From positions 4,542,899 to 4,606,898 of the forward strand of contig NC_060972.1 in the NCBI RefSeq assembly GCF_910589235.1: a DNA stretch of 64,000 nt, written 5' to 3'. The position numbers were made by a program, and so were the translations under genes. The stretch is from Vespa crabro (lineage: Eukaryota > Arthropoda > Insecta > Hymenoptera > Vespidae). Under the pieces are notes generated by a model. The model was given only the letters and a program-made list of their open reading frames with translations, had not been told where the DNA came from and made no database searches. Numbering within the stretch: position 1 is the stretch's first letter; the number at the start of each line of letters is the position of its first letter. Below, piece by piece: positions 28,201-41,094 of the stretch.

Positions 28201-29132
28201 AAATGTATTGCTCGATAAATTTCAACTGATCTTTACAAGAAGTTGTCGTCACGACTTTCTCATTTTTCTAAAAGAACAAAGAAATTGTATTTCTCACGAG
28301 TACTTTGTTTGCTAGCTTACTTCAATCTCTGCTGGATATTTCTCGTCCATTATTGCATAGACGAGCATATTTTTTACAGAACTAGCAGCAATTCAACATT
28401 GTAGCATTGTTTTTACTTCGTAAAAAATAATTTATCGATAATAACTATTGATATGTCATTTTTAATAAACTGTGAGGTGTCACAGTCGATGATACGAAAA
28501 CTTTCAGATAAGAAATTTTTCTAAAATGAAACTTTTTATCGAACTATAATCTATAATAAGTCACCTATATTTTTAATCCGTGTAACTAGAATTGAATGCG
28601 TGCATCCCAAAATATAAATATCAAATATCAATATCATATTATTTAATAAAATTAATCATTAGAAGTCAAAATGATGTAAATGATAAGAAATCGATAAGTA
28701 TAGCAAATGATACTTGCTATTTTCATTTCTTTCTTTTCTTCATCTTTCGGATAAAATTGCTTTATAATATTTGCATTTAGTAAAATTAATTATTTCTTTG
28801 TTGATCCACATGTTAAAGGAATGCAATGTAAAAGAATGTTCGTTAACCTAATCTTTAATCTAATTTCTTTTAATTACTTAGAACTCCATGTAATCTATCA
28901 ATCTTCTATTTTATAATGTCTCATCGAAATTTCAAGTTAATTTTTCAACAATAGTGAATGTAGATCGTTCGAGATGTAACCGATCGTATTCTCCTGACGT
29001 AAAGTACACTCTACCGGGATTGATCCTTCTTTCGCGGAAGTTCTAATAAAGTATAATCGAGAATGGAACGGAGCGTATCTACGGAAAATTACCGAGTTCC
29101 TCGAGCGTTACGCTTCTCTTTACTTTCTTTTG

Positions 29133-29170
<38 letters not shown>

Positions 29171-31218
29171 CTCTCTCTCTTTCTTGGCTGAACGTTCGTG
29201 CAACAAAAAAAATAATGTCGTGAAATAATTTGTGATATGGTATGCTTGCTTTCAGGTCAGTCGGTCGGTTGGTCGGTTGGTCGGTTAGTCGGTTCTTTGC
29301 CTTCTCCAAAAAAGTCCTTCTCGATTGTCCTTCTCCAAAGAAAAAGAATAAAAAAAAAGAGAATAAAAAGAGAGAGAGAGAGAGAAGAGGAGGATCTGTG
29401 TTAGCGGAAATGTCGTTTCGATGAGTCAGAATCACGGAAGAAAGTTTCAGCTAGGTCTTTAGCATACCTATCACCTTCCACCATACCTACTACTATACTA
29501 TACATATACACTTGGCGGAATTTCAGACGTGACCATACAAAGCGAGTATGCCACACGTACATATATTATACAACACAACAGATTCACAACAACAACACGT
29601 ATATAAGTAACATATATATCACCCACGCGATCGAGAGTTCGCGTTTGAAAAGATTTCACTCGGTGCGTGTTGTGTTGTACCATCGTAGGAAAGTGTCTTC
29701 TCTCTTTTATCGCCTTTACGAGCACCAAAGTGGCCACGATGTGATAACTTTCTTCGATCGTTCCTTTAAAACGATCGAAGAACTTGTCACGAGTACTGCA
29801 CATTGTTTTTTAGTAAATTTTTAGAATTTGTTTGTTTGTTTTTTTTTTTTTATACACAGGAAATTGCAAATACTAGAACGTTCAGTTTCAATATCTCTTT
29901 TTGAAAGTGACCTTTCGATCTTGGAACGAATAATTTTATATAGAAATGAAAGGTAAATGCATTATTCTCGAACATGAGAATCTTCCAAGTGAAATCTAAA
30001 CTTGACAAATAGGTATACACGGTCGTTACGCTCACTCAAATTCACGGAAACGTTATATGCTTGTATTTACAAAGTGTAAAGTCGAAAAGCGATACTATAC
30101 GTCAGTAGTTATGCGAATAGAATCGAAAAAAATATTTTCTGTGAAATGGTATTGATCTAAAATAACGCTCTTCAGTTTCGATTGAATTGTGAATTCAATA
30201 TCTCTAACGCACGAACTTCTCCTTCGTGCGATTATTAAATAAACGTGTCGTGATATATTCGTCATTAATAATAGCCATTATTTGGTCTAAAAAAAAAAAA
30301 AAAAAAAAAAAACCAAAAATACAATTAGACCACATGTTCGAATAAATATTGTGAAAAGTATAAAGTATTGGTAAAAAGATTTATTATATTCAATATTTTT
30401 CATACGTCATAAATACATGTTGCATATATTGAAAAGTAAGAAATTTAATTGTAATTTACAATAGTATTTTAAAGCTATATTAAAATAAATCATTTCAATA
30501 ATTGGATAAATGTTATTTTGCGACAATAGTTTGGAAGAAACGATTTATGTACAATAGAATTCTGAATTGTAATTAGGTAACATTTGAAGCGAGTAAATGG
30601 CATATCGATAAAAGTCGATTCGAATATATCGATGGAGAATCGAGGATGGCAAAGTCGGAAAAATCGGTGCAAGTCGTGCACGGCGATGACCGAGGCTGAC
30701 CTACTTATTTACATAGAACACTGACAAGTCCGCCCACGTTCCATTCGAATACGAATCCAAGGTAGGTTCAATGTCGTCTCCAAGATATGGACAGACAGTG
30801 AAGGGATATGTGTTCGTATACGCACGCGTCTCACACATACTAACTCAGAGATACGATAGGTTGGCAAAGCATTCATGAGTATGTTCGTGTTGGCCACGTT
30901 AAAGGTATTTGCTTACTGGTCCGTTAGTCAGCTGACACGTTCGAGGAAAATCCAAGAAATGATTCTCTCGTTTGCCATTACCGTTCATTGATCATTTTTA
31001 GGTCACTCTTATAATATAATTCTATTCTAGTGACCAAACTATGAACCACTACGAATTCCTTTGAATATATATATGGGGAGAAAATCGAGCGTAGAAATAA
31101 TGAAGTACTTACTACTTGGTAAAAATTGTGGGACATAAATAGGACTGGCTATCGTGATGTGTATGAAGACGCAACAGAGCGAGATGATGATCCAACTTAA
31201 TCTGCGATGATTCCACAT
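20135..31218 (-). CDS. Stubble/Filzig-type serine protease, 954 aa, ten coding exons
   Basis: Exons in coding order: 31113-31218, 25307-25632, 23716-25003, 22302-22457, 21932-22150, 21447-21523, 21013-21113, 20667-20938, 20382-20536, 20135-20299. All phases agree and total 955 codons with the stop. Residues about 8-26 form a hydrophobic signal or type-II anchor. A six-cysteine knot follows at residues 46-84 (Cys 46, 57, 63, 74, 83, 84), as in Stubble and Filzig stems. Then comes a very Thr/Ser/Lys/Pro-rich stem, about 145-690, likely heavily O-glycosylated. The catalytic domain starts after Arg709 (SR|IVGG). The triad is His754 (TAAHC), Asp804 (YDLALL) and Ser903 (GDSGGP). Asp897 in the S1 pocket predicts cleavage after Arg/Lys. 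In this family such enzymes remodel apical extracellular matrix and epithelia. The acceptor just before the ATG implies an upstream untranslated exon, not located. Which of Stubble, Filzig or Notopleural is the true orthologue is not settled. Confidence 0.92.
25633..31112 (-). other. 5.5-kb first coding intron of the serine protease
   Basis: Bounded by donor GTAAGT (31112) and an acceptor preceded by TTTTTGATCTCAG (25633). It contains TC tracts (27225-27270, 29139-29180), a GGTCGGTT tandem repeat at 29256-29294 and poly-A near 30291-30312. I found no nested gene. Confidence 0.7.
29256..29294. repeat. 8-bp tandem repeat (GGTCGGTT)n
   Basis: About four to five imperfect copies of GGTCGGTT, with one copy reading AGTCGGTT, inside the large intron of the protease gene. 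Confidence 0.8.
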
Positions 31219-33474
31219 CTGAAACAGAAAAAGAAATATAAAGAAAATCAATCATCTATTTATCTTATGATTAGTGAAAAGTGTATCTTTTTTTGTTTTT
31301 CCTTTTTCCTAATAAAAATAAGGAATAAACGCATAAAAGTTTAGTAAAAATTATAAGAGCCTGATATAAAAGTAAATCAATAAATTTTAGTCAAGAAACA
31401 TTTCTTTTCTTGAAAGGTTCGAGTCATCGAACCAAGCTGAGTGGGAAATGTACGTAAGAAAGTTAATAAGATGCCGATTCCCTCGACCGTGACATCGAGC
31501 AACGTCGAACAACTTCTACGATATATTCCTGAGAATATTCTCAGGAGATGATCCACGCGATATGTCGCACGTCAGTAATCATTGCAATGTAATCGCATGT
31601 GATTTTAACGTTCATATATACATACGTCCGACCTTCTTTTTCTTCAAACATATCGTGCGACATCCTGCAAGTAGTCACTCGAGTTTCTTGACTTTCGCTC
31701 GTCATGTCTATCAAGAATACTATAGTTCTTTTTTTTCTCTCTTTAAAAAATGAGATAATCTGTATAATATTTATGAAAAGAGAAAACAAAAATAGCCCGA
31801 GTTCCAATACTTTTATTTTCGAATTGAAGCATGCATCTATCATAAATGCGTCAGCCTTGAAAATGAAAGAGCATCGATCTCAAATTCATTAATATTTAAA
31901 ATATATAATCTACATGGTTACATTATACATGTATATTGGCAAGTATATAAAGAACGTATCGAATCGATCCATCAATAGAATTCGTTGTCTTTCGACCAGA
32001 GCCAAACATATCGATTTCGAGCAAAGTTGATCCATCCAAGTGGAAAAAGATCGAGCACCTAACAGATAGTAGAGATCACGTAGAGATCAACTCTTTTTGG
32101 ATGAAATACATAGCTTCATCAGCAAGAGTATTTTTTGGCCGAGAAACGTGAACGATGGTAAAGACTTGTACAAGGCTTCGGTCAATGACCGGTACGAGAA
32201 AGACATTCGTTTGGCGCGATCATTCAACAGGTCGATGGTACGTTGAACCAACGACGACACAGCGATGACAACGGCTATGAAGACGACGACAACGACGACG
32301 ACGACAACGACGACGATGATGCCAAAGGAGGAAGAAGGAGGTCGATGAGAGCAAACTACATGTTTCCGCCCTTCTTCATCGAATCTTTCGATTTTCGACA
32401 ACAAAGTACTTAAAACTTTGAACTCACCGATGAACAATTAAATAAATTACAATCAATTTTTATTATCATTTTAATGAATTTAATATCAATGGACTAATCA
32501 TTTTGATGCGACAACGACGAATTAATGCATTGATTGCAAAATTTTGATTGATCATATTTCCAGCTGATTCTCACTGAGCTCTTGTCGATGGTCAGGTAAA
32601 TTAAAATGCGTCCTTCCACCATGAAGATATGTATATAGAGGGCCGAGATACTGTTATTCCAGGGTCGACTTAGATCGATCGGGTGTTCCTCTAACGCGAG
32701 TCTAGAATATGCTAGGGGCATACATATATACATATATTCATTGGTCGAACACGTTGACCCACATGTAGGCAACACGGAGTAACGGCTTTAATGAGATGCT
32801 TGAAAGTGATAGCATTGTTCAAGTTGAAGAAAGACGATTTTATTATTGTAAAATTAAAGTTAACAATCGAGTATTGTGATTTGTAAGCATTGCTTTTTGC
32901 TTATCTTTCATTTGTAGATAAATTCTACGAATATCTATATGAGGAGGAAGTCAAATCTAATAAAATCTCGAATTGAACATAAAGATGTTTCATAAATGAA
33001 GACAAAGAAGTCACAAGAAAGTGCAGTGATAACTCGATCAACATGCGACTAGCTCGTGTTTACGAAGAAGAAATGATAAAAACCGTTACAGTTATCTCGA
33101 GGCATTAATTCGGCTGAACGAAGCAAAGAATACCGGAGCCCAGCCTTACGGCTTGTCGATGGTCAGGTTACAAGATTCCTCCTCTCGGCCCACGCGAAGT
33201 CTACAGTTATCTTTCTGAAAAACTATTTAACTTGGATGAAAATCATTTGATAAATTTCATTTCCAAAATTTCTTCTTTTCTTATCTCTTTTTTTTATGGC
33301 TATTAGAGAGAGGATGAGGTTCACATATTTGGACGAAAAGCGTTCGTCGTGAATAACAGTGGAACAAGCTCATTGCTAACGGTACACGCCACTTTCATTT
33401 GTACGCACGTATCTAATGCGAGCGAGACATGTGGGTTGCCACTGAAAGAACAGTTCTTTCAAAGGAAACGAGAG

Positions 33475-33514
<40 letters not shown>

Positions 33515-34618
33515 CTCGTAAAATCAAGTCAAAACATAAAGGAGCGTTAAATTTGAATTAAACTTTTTCGTAAATTGCAAGAGCTCGATCGAACGAGCAT
33601 GATCGATGGAAATTTAAATCAAGTATACTGCTAGCTATGGTTTATGTAAGTCTTATTATACATACACATATCTCTTTTAAGAGAGTATACACACATACTA
33701 CACAGATACGTAATTAGCAATAAATTCGAAAAGGTCGTAAATAAAGAGAAAAGGATTTTTACGATGCAAATCTTTCATGAATTACGTATGGAAGAACATA
33801 AAGAAGAAAGAATGGTACCTAACGTAATGAAGGAAATACCATCGTGTTCAACTCGTGAAAGTCGAATTCGACTCAAAGGAGCAAGAGTGGTACCGCTATT
33901 CGTGAACCACATACGGTTTACCTGGTCGAGCTAACTCCGTGCGTAACATCAAAGACGTATCGAAAGTCGGTTCGTTTTGAAGATTCATAATACCAACGAA
34001 TGTTCGTAATTGCAACGTTGCTCGTTTAATTGACGTTAATTGGCCGTTCGACTACACGTTTTCAAACGAAAATTTACAAATGAAACACCGAGAGAAATTC
34101 GAGATATAACGAATAATGCAATAGCATAAACGTGAGAGCTTAATGAAAAATCAAATTATTGCAAAGAGCGATCACGCAAGAGATCTTAATTGATTGTTAA
34201 GTGATGAATTGGAGCGGTTTTTGTTTTACGTTTCAATCCCACGCGGCTATTATTTGGGATTTATATTCTATACGTTCAGGAATTCCTCGGGAAAAACATA
34301 TTAATGGATATACATATATAAACGAAAAAAATTTGACCTTTGAATTTTGTGAAATCAATTGTTTTTAAAGAACACAGCAATTAAATCCAGATAGATAATC
34401 ATTTAATTTTCTTTTGACGAGATGATAACAATTCTTATTATCAATGAATCTTTCGATAAGATGCTCTTCTTACTTCTTTCGATCATTGAAACCTTGAGCT
34501 AAATCTAAAAGCTTACTTCGATCAATATCAGCCAAGGAATTATACTATCGCGGGTGATGTTTGTTCTCCGTCAGATTCGGGGCATCTTACCCACATAACC
34601 AAGTAACCGAGAAAGATG

Positions 34619-34662
<44 letters not shown>

Positions 34663-34932
34663 AATCTTCTACCTTTGAAGAATCTTCTTGCTTCCTAATT
34701 CCAGATCCTTCTAGTTTGCTCACTAAGAACTTGCTTATGTTTGGCACGCGTTGTTCTCCAACTACACGTGACTCGGCGAACGAAAACCTCTCGAATACGT
34801 CACGATCGATTTCGATATATCCACAAGTTTCAAATGAACACAAATGATAACGCGTAAAAAAGAAAGAAAGAAGAAAACACCTTTACGATCAGGTTGACCC
34901 AAAATGAGAAAAGAGAGAGAGAGAGGTATATA

Positions 34933-34936
34933 CATA

Positions 34937-34967
<31 letters not shown>

Positions 34968-34974
34968 GTATATA

Positions 34975-35020
<46 letters not shown>

Positions 35021-35030
35021 CACACACAAC
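34933..35030. repeat. compound (TG)n(TA)n microsatellite
   Basis: Alternating TG, then TA, ending in CACACACA, so the ends are partly inverted. It accounts for the Tyr/Ile/Val-only frames on both strands. Confidence 0.9.
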
Positions 35031-35301
35031 CGCGTTACGAGAGACGAACCCTGCGATGCCTTCTCGCGAGTTCTTCTTCGTTTACACCGGTTACTCTTCT
35101 CTCTTGCCGGCCTATCAAACTGGTTTGGCCTCTCCGTCTATCTCTCTCTCTTCTCTCGCAACTTGTGGATCAGCGAGCACCTGGATCGGTGCTGTCTCGA
35201 TCTTGCTCTTGACTCGACTCCGCATACACGAATCCGATTCACCAGGCATCATTCCTTCTCCTGTAGGCGCCTCCCTACCTTTCCTTCCTTTCTACTCTTC
35301 T

Positions 35302-35349
<48 letters not shown>

Positions 35350-37999
35350 CTCTCTCTTTCTCTCTCTTTCTCTCATCCGCCACGACACTGTAAATATACA
35401 AAAGGCTTGACTAAAGTGTGGGGCAATTCTCTTCGGTAGACCATAGCAGGTTCCTCGCTTTTCACGGTGATTGGGACTCTAGCACCGACTCGAGGCAAGG
35501 TGGTGGCAATGACCGTTCTCCTCCATTCTTCCTCTCCCTTCTACTTCACCTTCTCTTTAACCTTCTCTCTCTCTTTCTCTCTCTCTATCGTTTCACCACA
35601 CTCCTACCAACCACATCGATGTTCTTTCTTCCACTTCTTTGGGCTCTCTTTTCCTCTCTCGTCTTTTCCCCTCTTTTTCTTTCTCTCTTTCTCCCCTCTC
35701 TCTATCCTTCTCAACATGATACCACAAGTCGCCATAACGTATGCTCCTTTCCTATCTTCCCTTCGCGATATCCTTTTTTCCCTTTTTATTTAACATTTTC
35801 CTGATTTATATACATGTCTCAATGATCCGGTCTCTGAATTTCATTCACCAGAAGCTAGCAGAGTCATCTATGTATCTAATTCAATTCTCATGATGAAGAA
35901 GATGCACATATCAAATATTTGTGACTTCCACCTGACATGGTCGTATTTACCTGCCGCTAACCCTAGGAAGGTAAATCTTTTTACATAGGAGGATCTATAT
36001 AACAGCATATACGATCCATTCATAGATCTGTCAAACAAATATGTATATCTACGTGCAATTTTGAGTTAAAAATTTCTCGCTCGTCTTCTGTAGATCAGCC
36101 TAATAATTTGTTTTTGATGGAATATGCATATCTACATTATGAATAGATTAATTTCTTAGAAACAATCTAATGATATGTCTATATCTAATCATAAGTCTTT
36201 AGAACTAGAAACAGAAGGTCGCTAATCGCTGTATCAATGAATACTTATCTCTCGGGAATGTTAACGTTACTGTTTCTAGTTGTTAAACAGAAAAAAAAAA
36301 ATACGCAGCATAGCTATAAAATCAGCGACGTAATGCTATAAATCAGCATGGTGATAAGAACTGATGCTAGGGGGAGGTAAAATAAAAGAATCGCTGAAAA
36401 GCTCAAAAGGATATATCGAGAAGGCTTAACGAAACCCCTGTGAGAGCTCTTATCACGCAGTGCCTCTCAAATCGAGCAGAATCGGTAGTTAGATATAAAG
36501 AATCGTTAACTAACCCCGTCGCGTCGAACTTAACAATATTTTCTCCATCTTCCTACGTCTTTCCCTTCTTCTACATAGACCATAGAAAATTTATGAAGAA
36601 CGATATGATCATTTGAGAGACACTGCGTTTTATCGGTTTGTCGGAACACTTAAATACGAACATATGGCTGCCAAATATAACGAGGTACCTTTTCCAATCA
36701 ATACGAATTAGTTTGAGATTTAGGTATCGGCAATGACATATTTTATTGATATAAAAATTAATAAAATACATACCTACGTGTACAAATATTCGCATGCAAT
36801 GCTGAAACATATTGCAACATTGTAATAATGACTTGTTATATGTTGGTACGAAAGTAGTAGATAGAAAAAAAAATTCCATCGTGAATAGAATAAATAATAT
36901 TTAAGTAATTAAATATATTTTTTCTAATGAAAGGGAGAAAAAAGAATGATACGGTCAAATGTAATAATAAAAAAATGAAGATGAAAAGGTTACGCTTGGC
37001 TTGCTGCCATTCTCGCAAAAATAATTATGCATAATATCCTTTGCAATAATTAATGGATAGCAAGTTGTTTTAATAAACGATAGAGAAATAAAGGAAAGAA
37101 TCAAAAAAGTAATCAATCTTTTATACACGTACGAGAGCACGTTAATCCCTTAGACTCATAATGCCGAAATCGATAAAGATGGAAGTCTCTCAGCGGGAGA
37201 TCTCACATTATTAATAACATTTTTTCTATCGACAGCTCTTTCTCCGTTGATCATGACATCGAAAATCTTATATTTAATGTTTTTATCGAGGTGTCCATCA
37301 GGATCCTCTGGGAGCCCACGCGTAAAGGATTAGAGCTTCTACCTACCACCTATCATTCTATCTTCGGTTCGCCTGCAACTTTGCCGTCTCGTTATCGCTA
37401 TTCAAAAGTTTAGCCGCATAAGCCAGGAAAGTTCGCTCTTTTAACGATCATATAAGATCGGCGATTTAAATCGTGGTGCCTTTATTTCAAACTCCAAGAC
37501 TTTGATTATTCTCCTTGACCTACGTTGATGCGACGACTGAACGTTTCATCATCACAGGTCAAAGGGGAAAAGGATGAATTAATTTGTCACAAAAGTTTTA
37601 TCTTTGGAATAACATTTTAGATTTTACAAACATTTGCAGATTTTTGTTCTTTTTTTTTCTTTTTTTTTGGCTTTCTTTTCCTCTAGCTTAGTTTCAATTC
37701 TACGATCGTTAGCATCGTTATTTATTATTCTGTAAAATAAAATCATTATTCGGATTGTTCTTTAACATGTACTTTAAAATGCTCTTTATATCTACATTTC
37801 ACATAGTTTTCTACAGAAATATTTCGCGAAAAAATTGTCGTTAGTTGTTGTTAGTTGTTGTTAGATACGATGAAAATATATGCAATGATAATCGTTACGT
37901 CGTTACGCATAAGTTTTCACTTTCCTACGAATGTGATAGTACGTACATTCATTTAGGAACACTAAGAGGGAATGTAAAAGAGATCAAGGAAGAAAGAGA

Positions 38000-38180
38000 T
38001 CCATGTAAGGACGATGAACGGCAAAGGGGGTGCTCTGTTGTTTGGTGGGGCTGGAGTTCGAGGATTGGCTGCGCGAAAGGCGACTTGCAGCCGAGGGGAT
38101 GCGTCGGAAGGGTGCGTTCACAAGTATATATACTCCTGCCGGCGGCATTAGCGGGCGATCCGAACTTCTGAAAGGTTTAA
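38000..38180. promoter_or_regulatory. GC-rich block with TATA-like GTATATATAC, possible promoter
   Basis: A GC-rich island in AT-rich DNA carrying the palindrome GTATATATAC near 38123-38132 beside GCCGGCGGC-type sequence. On the - strand it could be the promoter or first exon of the serine protease about 7 kb downstream, but no donor clearly links it. Both strands have short open frames that I do not recognise. Confidence 0.25.
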
Positions 38181-40021
38181 CCATTCTAAGGAATATTTTA
38201 AGCGCGAAAAAAAGGGAAAATACGGATAAAGAAAAATATATATTATACGATTGTTATCAAGAAAACGAAAAAGTGTTATTTCATTGTTCACAAAAAGTTC
38301 AAGTTCGAAAATCTTTTTAAGACGGTTTCAAATCAACTTCGAGCTCGTTTGACAGTTCGAGATCGACTCGTTGATCGGTGAGTAAGTGAGTATCGAGATC
38401 GTTGATAATTATGTGACAACGACACTATGTTTTTTTTTTTCTTCTTCTTCTTCTTTTCTTTTTCCACAAACTTGTGCAATGAAAAGGAAAGTGTTCGTTC
38501 CTTGTGTAATAACTCATGAACTGGACGGATATCTATGTTATCTACCAGTTAAACATTACCGTGAAATTATTCGAATATATCGAATAAGTGTGATTTATTT
38601 CTCAATTTTTATTGTTTCATGCGTTTTCGATCTTACCGGTGCGATATATAAATAATTAAAGAGAATAAATTCGTTTCTACATAAAACTAATCATTTCGTC
38701 ATTCCGTCGTTTTTTAAATGCATTAGTCGAGCTAATAACTTTTTTATCGACTGTTAATTAGTTATTTATCTTTACAATTACTGCATTTTAATTAATAGAA
38801 AAACTCGTAGTACGATCTCGTTGTTCTCCGGAAGAAACTTTTTAACGAGTTAATTGAACGAAAGAGAACTTGTCACTGTCAAAGTCAATTCAAACTCTTG
38901 CGATTAGCAAATAATCGTATATATAAAAAAGGGTAAAGAGAATAAAAAAAACGAACAAACAAAGAGAGAGAGAGAGAGAGAATAAATAAAAATCGCTACT
39001 ACATATTCAATGAAATTTCAACGACGTCACCTTGTCATTTCACATCTCACCGATATACATATGTACGAGATTTCTATATTATTTTTAACGAAGTGTTCCG
39101 ACCCTACGTTCTGACAGACCGAATCGTTTAAATTGTGGAAATTGTTTAACATGACTGACGTCGTGTTAAGCGTAGGAAAAAAATCATTTTCGTTTGCAAT
39201 TTGAAGAAAAATACCTCGCATTCGGGCTTATCGATTTTTAACTCGTATTGCGTTATCTCCGTTTCATTTAATTAAATGGTCGAAAGTCACATCAATGGAT
39301 GAAAATGTTCATGGGAGAATAAATCTGTCGAAGAAATTTACATTGATGAAATAAAAAAGATTTGAATGAATCAGCTCACGATCGATCTACGATTTGACGT
39401 TATAAATGTCATCGTACGGAGAAGATGTAATGAAAGTTTCACTCGCATGATTTCCTTCCCACTATCATAAATTACGTTATGAATATTACGAAGAAATCAG
39501 TGCCGTATAATGTTGTCTCTTTTCTTTTATACGGCTTCACGGTAACACTATTGTCCGCAAGATAGAGGCTTTTAATACTGAAATTTTCATGTAACAACGT
39601 GTATTCTTTTAATCTTTCAACCGTTATATAAGTTTTTACAATTTCATGAAAAACGATCGATCTATGAACTGGACCTGCGCTGGGTAACCACCAACGTGCA
39701 ATATTGTCCCGTTAAGTGGTTGTAAAAATGCTATAATTAATTCGCTCAGTCGCTTGATCCGTATTATACGAGTTTCAATCTCCACGTCGAACCTTTCTTT
39801 ATAATCGTTCTATCTTTAAGCCTTTCTCTCTATATATAGTTTCTAATAATAAACTTCTCATTTCATCACGCAAGACAAAAAAAAGATCTTAAGCTTAAAT
39901 TGAAATTTTTTCGTTTGCTATAAGGAATAAATATCCTTAGTTACTGTAAAACAAACGTAGGGAGGAAAATGTATAAAATCAAATGAAAGTTCTTTCGTCA
40001 ACGAAACATTTATCATTCATT

Positions 40022-40084
40022 CATTTATTTCATTTATTTCATTTATTTCATTTATTTCATTTATTTCATTTATTTCATTTATTT
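40022..40084. repeat. 9-bp minisatellite (CATTTATTT)7
   Basis: Seven exact head-to-tail copies of CATTTATTT, about 470 bp upstream of the NPF start codon. It explains the His-Leu-Phe repeated frame seen there. Confidence 0.97.
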
Positions 40085-40549
40085 CATATGAGGAATCAGG
40101 CAACTGTGTGTAACTTTTTTATTTCATTTTTTTATTTTCTCCAATTTTTATTTTCTCCAATATCGAGAACGAGGACTTACCATTATCGACAAAGTTACTT
40201 GTTGGACCAGCGAAACGTGGTAGAAGCAACAGGTAACTTTGGAGTCAAGTTTCCATCCACATGGCTCTTACATTGCATAGTATTATATTGTATTTCACTA
40301 GCTTTTCCAGTCTATTGATTTAAAGCAATCGATTCATGCAATTTCTCATCGAACAATCCTCCATTCATTCGCGTGAAAAGATTTTATCGTAATAAATAGG
40401 TCACTCGATTCAAATATTTTTCTTGTATTCTTTTTCTTGTATCTAATGCAATTTAAAATAAATAACATATAAATACAATGAATAATGAACTTACTGGTTT
40501 TTACAGTAACATATTGATTTACGATCTACGTCCAATTTGAAAATAGAAG

Positions 40550-41094
40550 ATGAAATCCTTCGTTCTCGTGATACTTGTTACTATTTTTGGTATCACTATC
40601 ATCCAATGCGAACCCGAACCGATGGCTAGACCAACCAGACCAAAAGTTTTTACAAGTCCGGAAGAGTTACGAAGATATTTAGATCTCGTCAAAGATTATT
40701 ATTCGATTAATGGAAAGGCCAGGTAATATAAGTTCATTAATGTTTTCTCATCGAGCAATATTCATCTGATCATGAGATAATGATAAAATGAACGATACAG
40801 ACGAAAATGAACGAGTTCTCTTACGTCTTTATATTTTAACACAGGTATGGAAAAAGAGCCGGAGGTAACGCATTTCCTGCCTTTTATTTAGGATATCCGT
40901 GGAATACTTTGAGATTTATACTTGATACTCATCGCCATTTTCAACAACAAAAGGAGGATAAGAGCAAGCCGATAAAGGAACAAATAAATTTTCGTAATTT
41001 TCAAGATAATGATACAAAAAAGCAAATATTTCGAAATAATCCGTCAGAAAATTTAAGTGACATGATTGATAACTATTACGATGACGTAGAATAA
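40550..41094 (+). CDS. neuropeptide F (NPF) precursor, 140 aa
   Basis: Two exons, 40550-40722 and 40845-41094, with donor AG|GTAATA and acceptor ACAG|G. Residues 1-20 form a signal peptide ending in IIQC. The mature peptide starts EPEPMARPTRP, continues TSPEELRRYLDLVKDYY and ends KARY, followed by Gly-Lys-Arg. That predicts a 39-residue peptide with Tyr-amide at the C terminus after KR cleavage and amidation. The honeybee NPF is very similar and also ends in ARY, where most arthropod NPFs end in RxRF-amide. NPF is the invertebrate NPY homologue, acting through a G-protein-coupled receptor in feeding, stress and reward. The intron splits the Arg codon of the C-terminal ARYG, a position typical of NPY/NPF genes. 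The remaining 98 or so residues are a poorly conserved C-terminal propeptide. A TTTTTACAG at 40498-40506 suggests a 5' UTR intron. Confidence 0.95.

Larger units (their letters stand above)
31219..40549. other. intergenic region between protease and NPF
   Basis: No exon chain was found. Notable contents: a GAC/AAC-rich trinucleotide stretch at 32280-32325; a 17-bp exact repeat CTTGTCGATGGTCAGGT at 32581-32597 and 33152-33168; CT/GA tracts near 33478, 34624 and 35310; a (TG)n(TA)n tract at 34937-35020; and a GC-rich block near 38000-38180. The 5' untranslated exon and promoter of the protease gene probably lie here or beyond, but I could not locate them. Confidence 0.55.

Noticed and set aside
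34830..35804. Frames of 100-180 codons around 35 kb
   Set aside because: Made of TG/TA and CT microsatellites; overlapping in several frames with no recognisable protein.
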